Assembly (NCBI GenBank): GCA_013331015.1
Contig: DUHF01000247.1
Location: forward strand, 1 to 5,583
Source: Methanoregula sp.
GTDB lineage: Archaea; Halobacteriota; Methanomicrobia; Methanomicrobiales; Methanospirillaceae
Direction: 5' to 3'
DNA: 5,583 nucleotides
Within the stretch, counting starts at the first letter, position 1. The number at the start of each line of letters is the position of its first letter. Of the stretch, positions 5,135 to 5,583 are shown in pieces. The notes below the pieces were generated by a model, which did no database searches, had not been told where the DNA came from, and saw nothing but the letters and a program-made list of their open reading frames with translations. Made by a program: the position numbers and the translations under genes.

Positions 5135-5583
5135 TCAGGTGCACTGCCCAAGCGAGCATTTCGTCCCGGACGGGCACTTGGTCCCGCAGGACCCGCAGTT
5201 GTTGTCATCGAACCGGAGATCCACCTCGCACCCGTCATCGCCTTTTCCATTGCAGTCGCCATAATTGGTCGTGCACCCGGAGACGATACACGCACCCCGG
5301 GAACAGAGCGCCCCAAGCGAGTTGGGCGGGGAGGCTCGGCAGATAGTGCCGCACGCCCCGCAGTTCTCCATGTCCGTGTTGAGGTCGATGCAGGTCTCGT
5401 CGCACAAGGTCTTATCCCCGCTGCAGGCCGGTCCGCACCGCCCCTGCATGCAGATCTCCTGCTCCCCGCATGCACGGCCGCAGACCCCGCAGTTCTTCTT
5501 GTCCGAAAAGACATTGACGCAGGAGCTGCCGCAGGCGATCTCGCCACCCGGGCATGAGACTGCCTCAGTGACTGTGACCCCGG
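5135..5583 (-). CDS. Cysteine-rich repeat protein, C-terminal part (runs off the right edge)
   Basis: The minus-strand frame is open from the right edge to TGA at 5137-5135 and gives the last 148 residues of a longer protein. Of these, 24 are cysteine. They form three repeats with the consensus C-x3-C-x(2-8)-D-x2-NCG-x-CG-x2-C: NCGVCGRAC, NCGACGTIC and NCGSCGTKC. The last repeat contains DDGCEVDL. Such repeats occur in secreted or surface proteins of myxobacteria and some methanogens (MXAN_6577-like or Stig1-like), where the cysteines are expected to form disulfides outside the cell. The internal Met at 5449 is not taken as the start, because the repeat pattern continues upstream of it without a break. 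Any signal peptide or anchor would lie beyond the window. Database entries for such repeats are sometimes labelled tryptophan synthase alpha chain, which is wrong for this sequence. Function is unknown, and there is no sign of a link to the coenzyme M operon. Confidence 0.75.
   Translation of the reverse strand, partial: GVTVTEAVSCPGGEIACGSSCVNVFSDKKNCGVCGRACGEQEICMQGRCGPACSGDKTLCDETCIDLNTDMENCGACGTICRASPPNSLGALCSRGACIVSGCTTNYGDCNGKGDDGCEVDLRFDDNNCGSCGTKCPSGTKCSLGQCT
5138..5554 (-). repeat. Three tandem cysteine-rich protein repeats
   Basis: Reading along the minus strand, unit 1 spans about 5554-5423, unit 2 about 5422-5273 and unit 3 about 5272-5138, each 44-50 codons. The units align on NCG-x-CG-x2-C and on a preceding C-x(1-3)-(N/D)-x(2-4)-D segment, but they differ at most other positions. 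The duplication is therefore old and not a recent DNA-level tandem repeat. Confidence 0.6.

Noticed and set aside
5135..5449. Start of the cysteine-rich gene at the internal Met (5449)
   Set aside because: The frame stays open upstream to the window edge and contains a complete further repeat with the same cysteine pattern, so the Met is internal.
5087..5557. Plus-strand open frame opposite the cysteine-rich gene
   Set aside because: It is the antisense shadow of a clearly repetitive cysteine-rich protein and shows no domain of its own.

Overview
The window looks like chromosomal DNA of a methanogenic archaeon. The best guess is the Methanomicrobiales (Methanoregula / Methanolinea / Methanosphaerula type). 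This rests on three things: a methanogen-only HcyBio-plus-ferredoxin protein (methanogenesis marker 16 type), the cysteate-synthase route to coenzyme M (known from Methanosarcinales and Methanomicrobiales), and a fused two-domain sulfopyruvate decarboxylase. The base composition is moderately GC-rich, and several starts are GTG placed over the stop codon of the preceding gene.

Bases 1-5057 form one tight plus-strand operon. In order they hold: (a) the last 18 codons of an unidentified upstream gene, ending in an ATGA overlap; (b) a HypB/UreG/CobW-like metal-chaperone GTPase, 56-763; (c) a small iron-sulfur protein starting at GTG 756 and overlapping the GTPase by 8 bases; (d) a homocysteine-biosynthesis-family (DUF39/HcyBio) protein with a C-terminal 2x[4Fe-4S] domain, 1401-2648; (e) cysteate synthase, GTG 2645 to 3919, overlapping (d) by GTGA; (f) ComDE, 3912-5057, overlapping (e) by 8 bases. 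No promoter is visible inside the operon, and four of the five gene junctions overlap, so co-transcription and translational coupling are likely.

Together (e) and (f) cover two committed steps of coenzyme M synthesis: O-phosphoserine + sulfite to L-cysteate, then (after a transamination not encoded here) sulfopyruvate to sulfoacetaldehyde + CO2. What remains is reductive thiolation of sulfoacetaldehyde to coenzyme M. The HcyBio protein is the natural candidate, because its family carries out the chemically analogous conversion of an aldehyde (aspartate semialdehyde) to a thiol (homocysteine). The GTPase and the small Fe-S protein just upstream look like dedicated maturation or electron/sulfur-transfer partners. 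This metal-GTPase + Fe-S protein + HcyBio-ferredoxin module is the most interesting part of the window.

Bases 5058-5134 are a short convergent intergenic region with a 7-bp inverted repeat and an oligo-T terminator for the opposite strand. Bases 5135-5583, on the minus strand, hold the C-terminal 148 residues of a very cysteine-rich repeat protein (24 Cys) that runs off the right edge. It is probably an extracellular or surface protein unrelated to the operon. No RNA genes, CRISPR arrays or mobile elements are seen.
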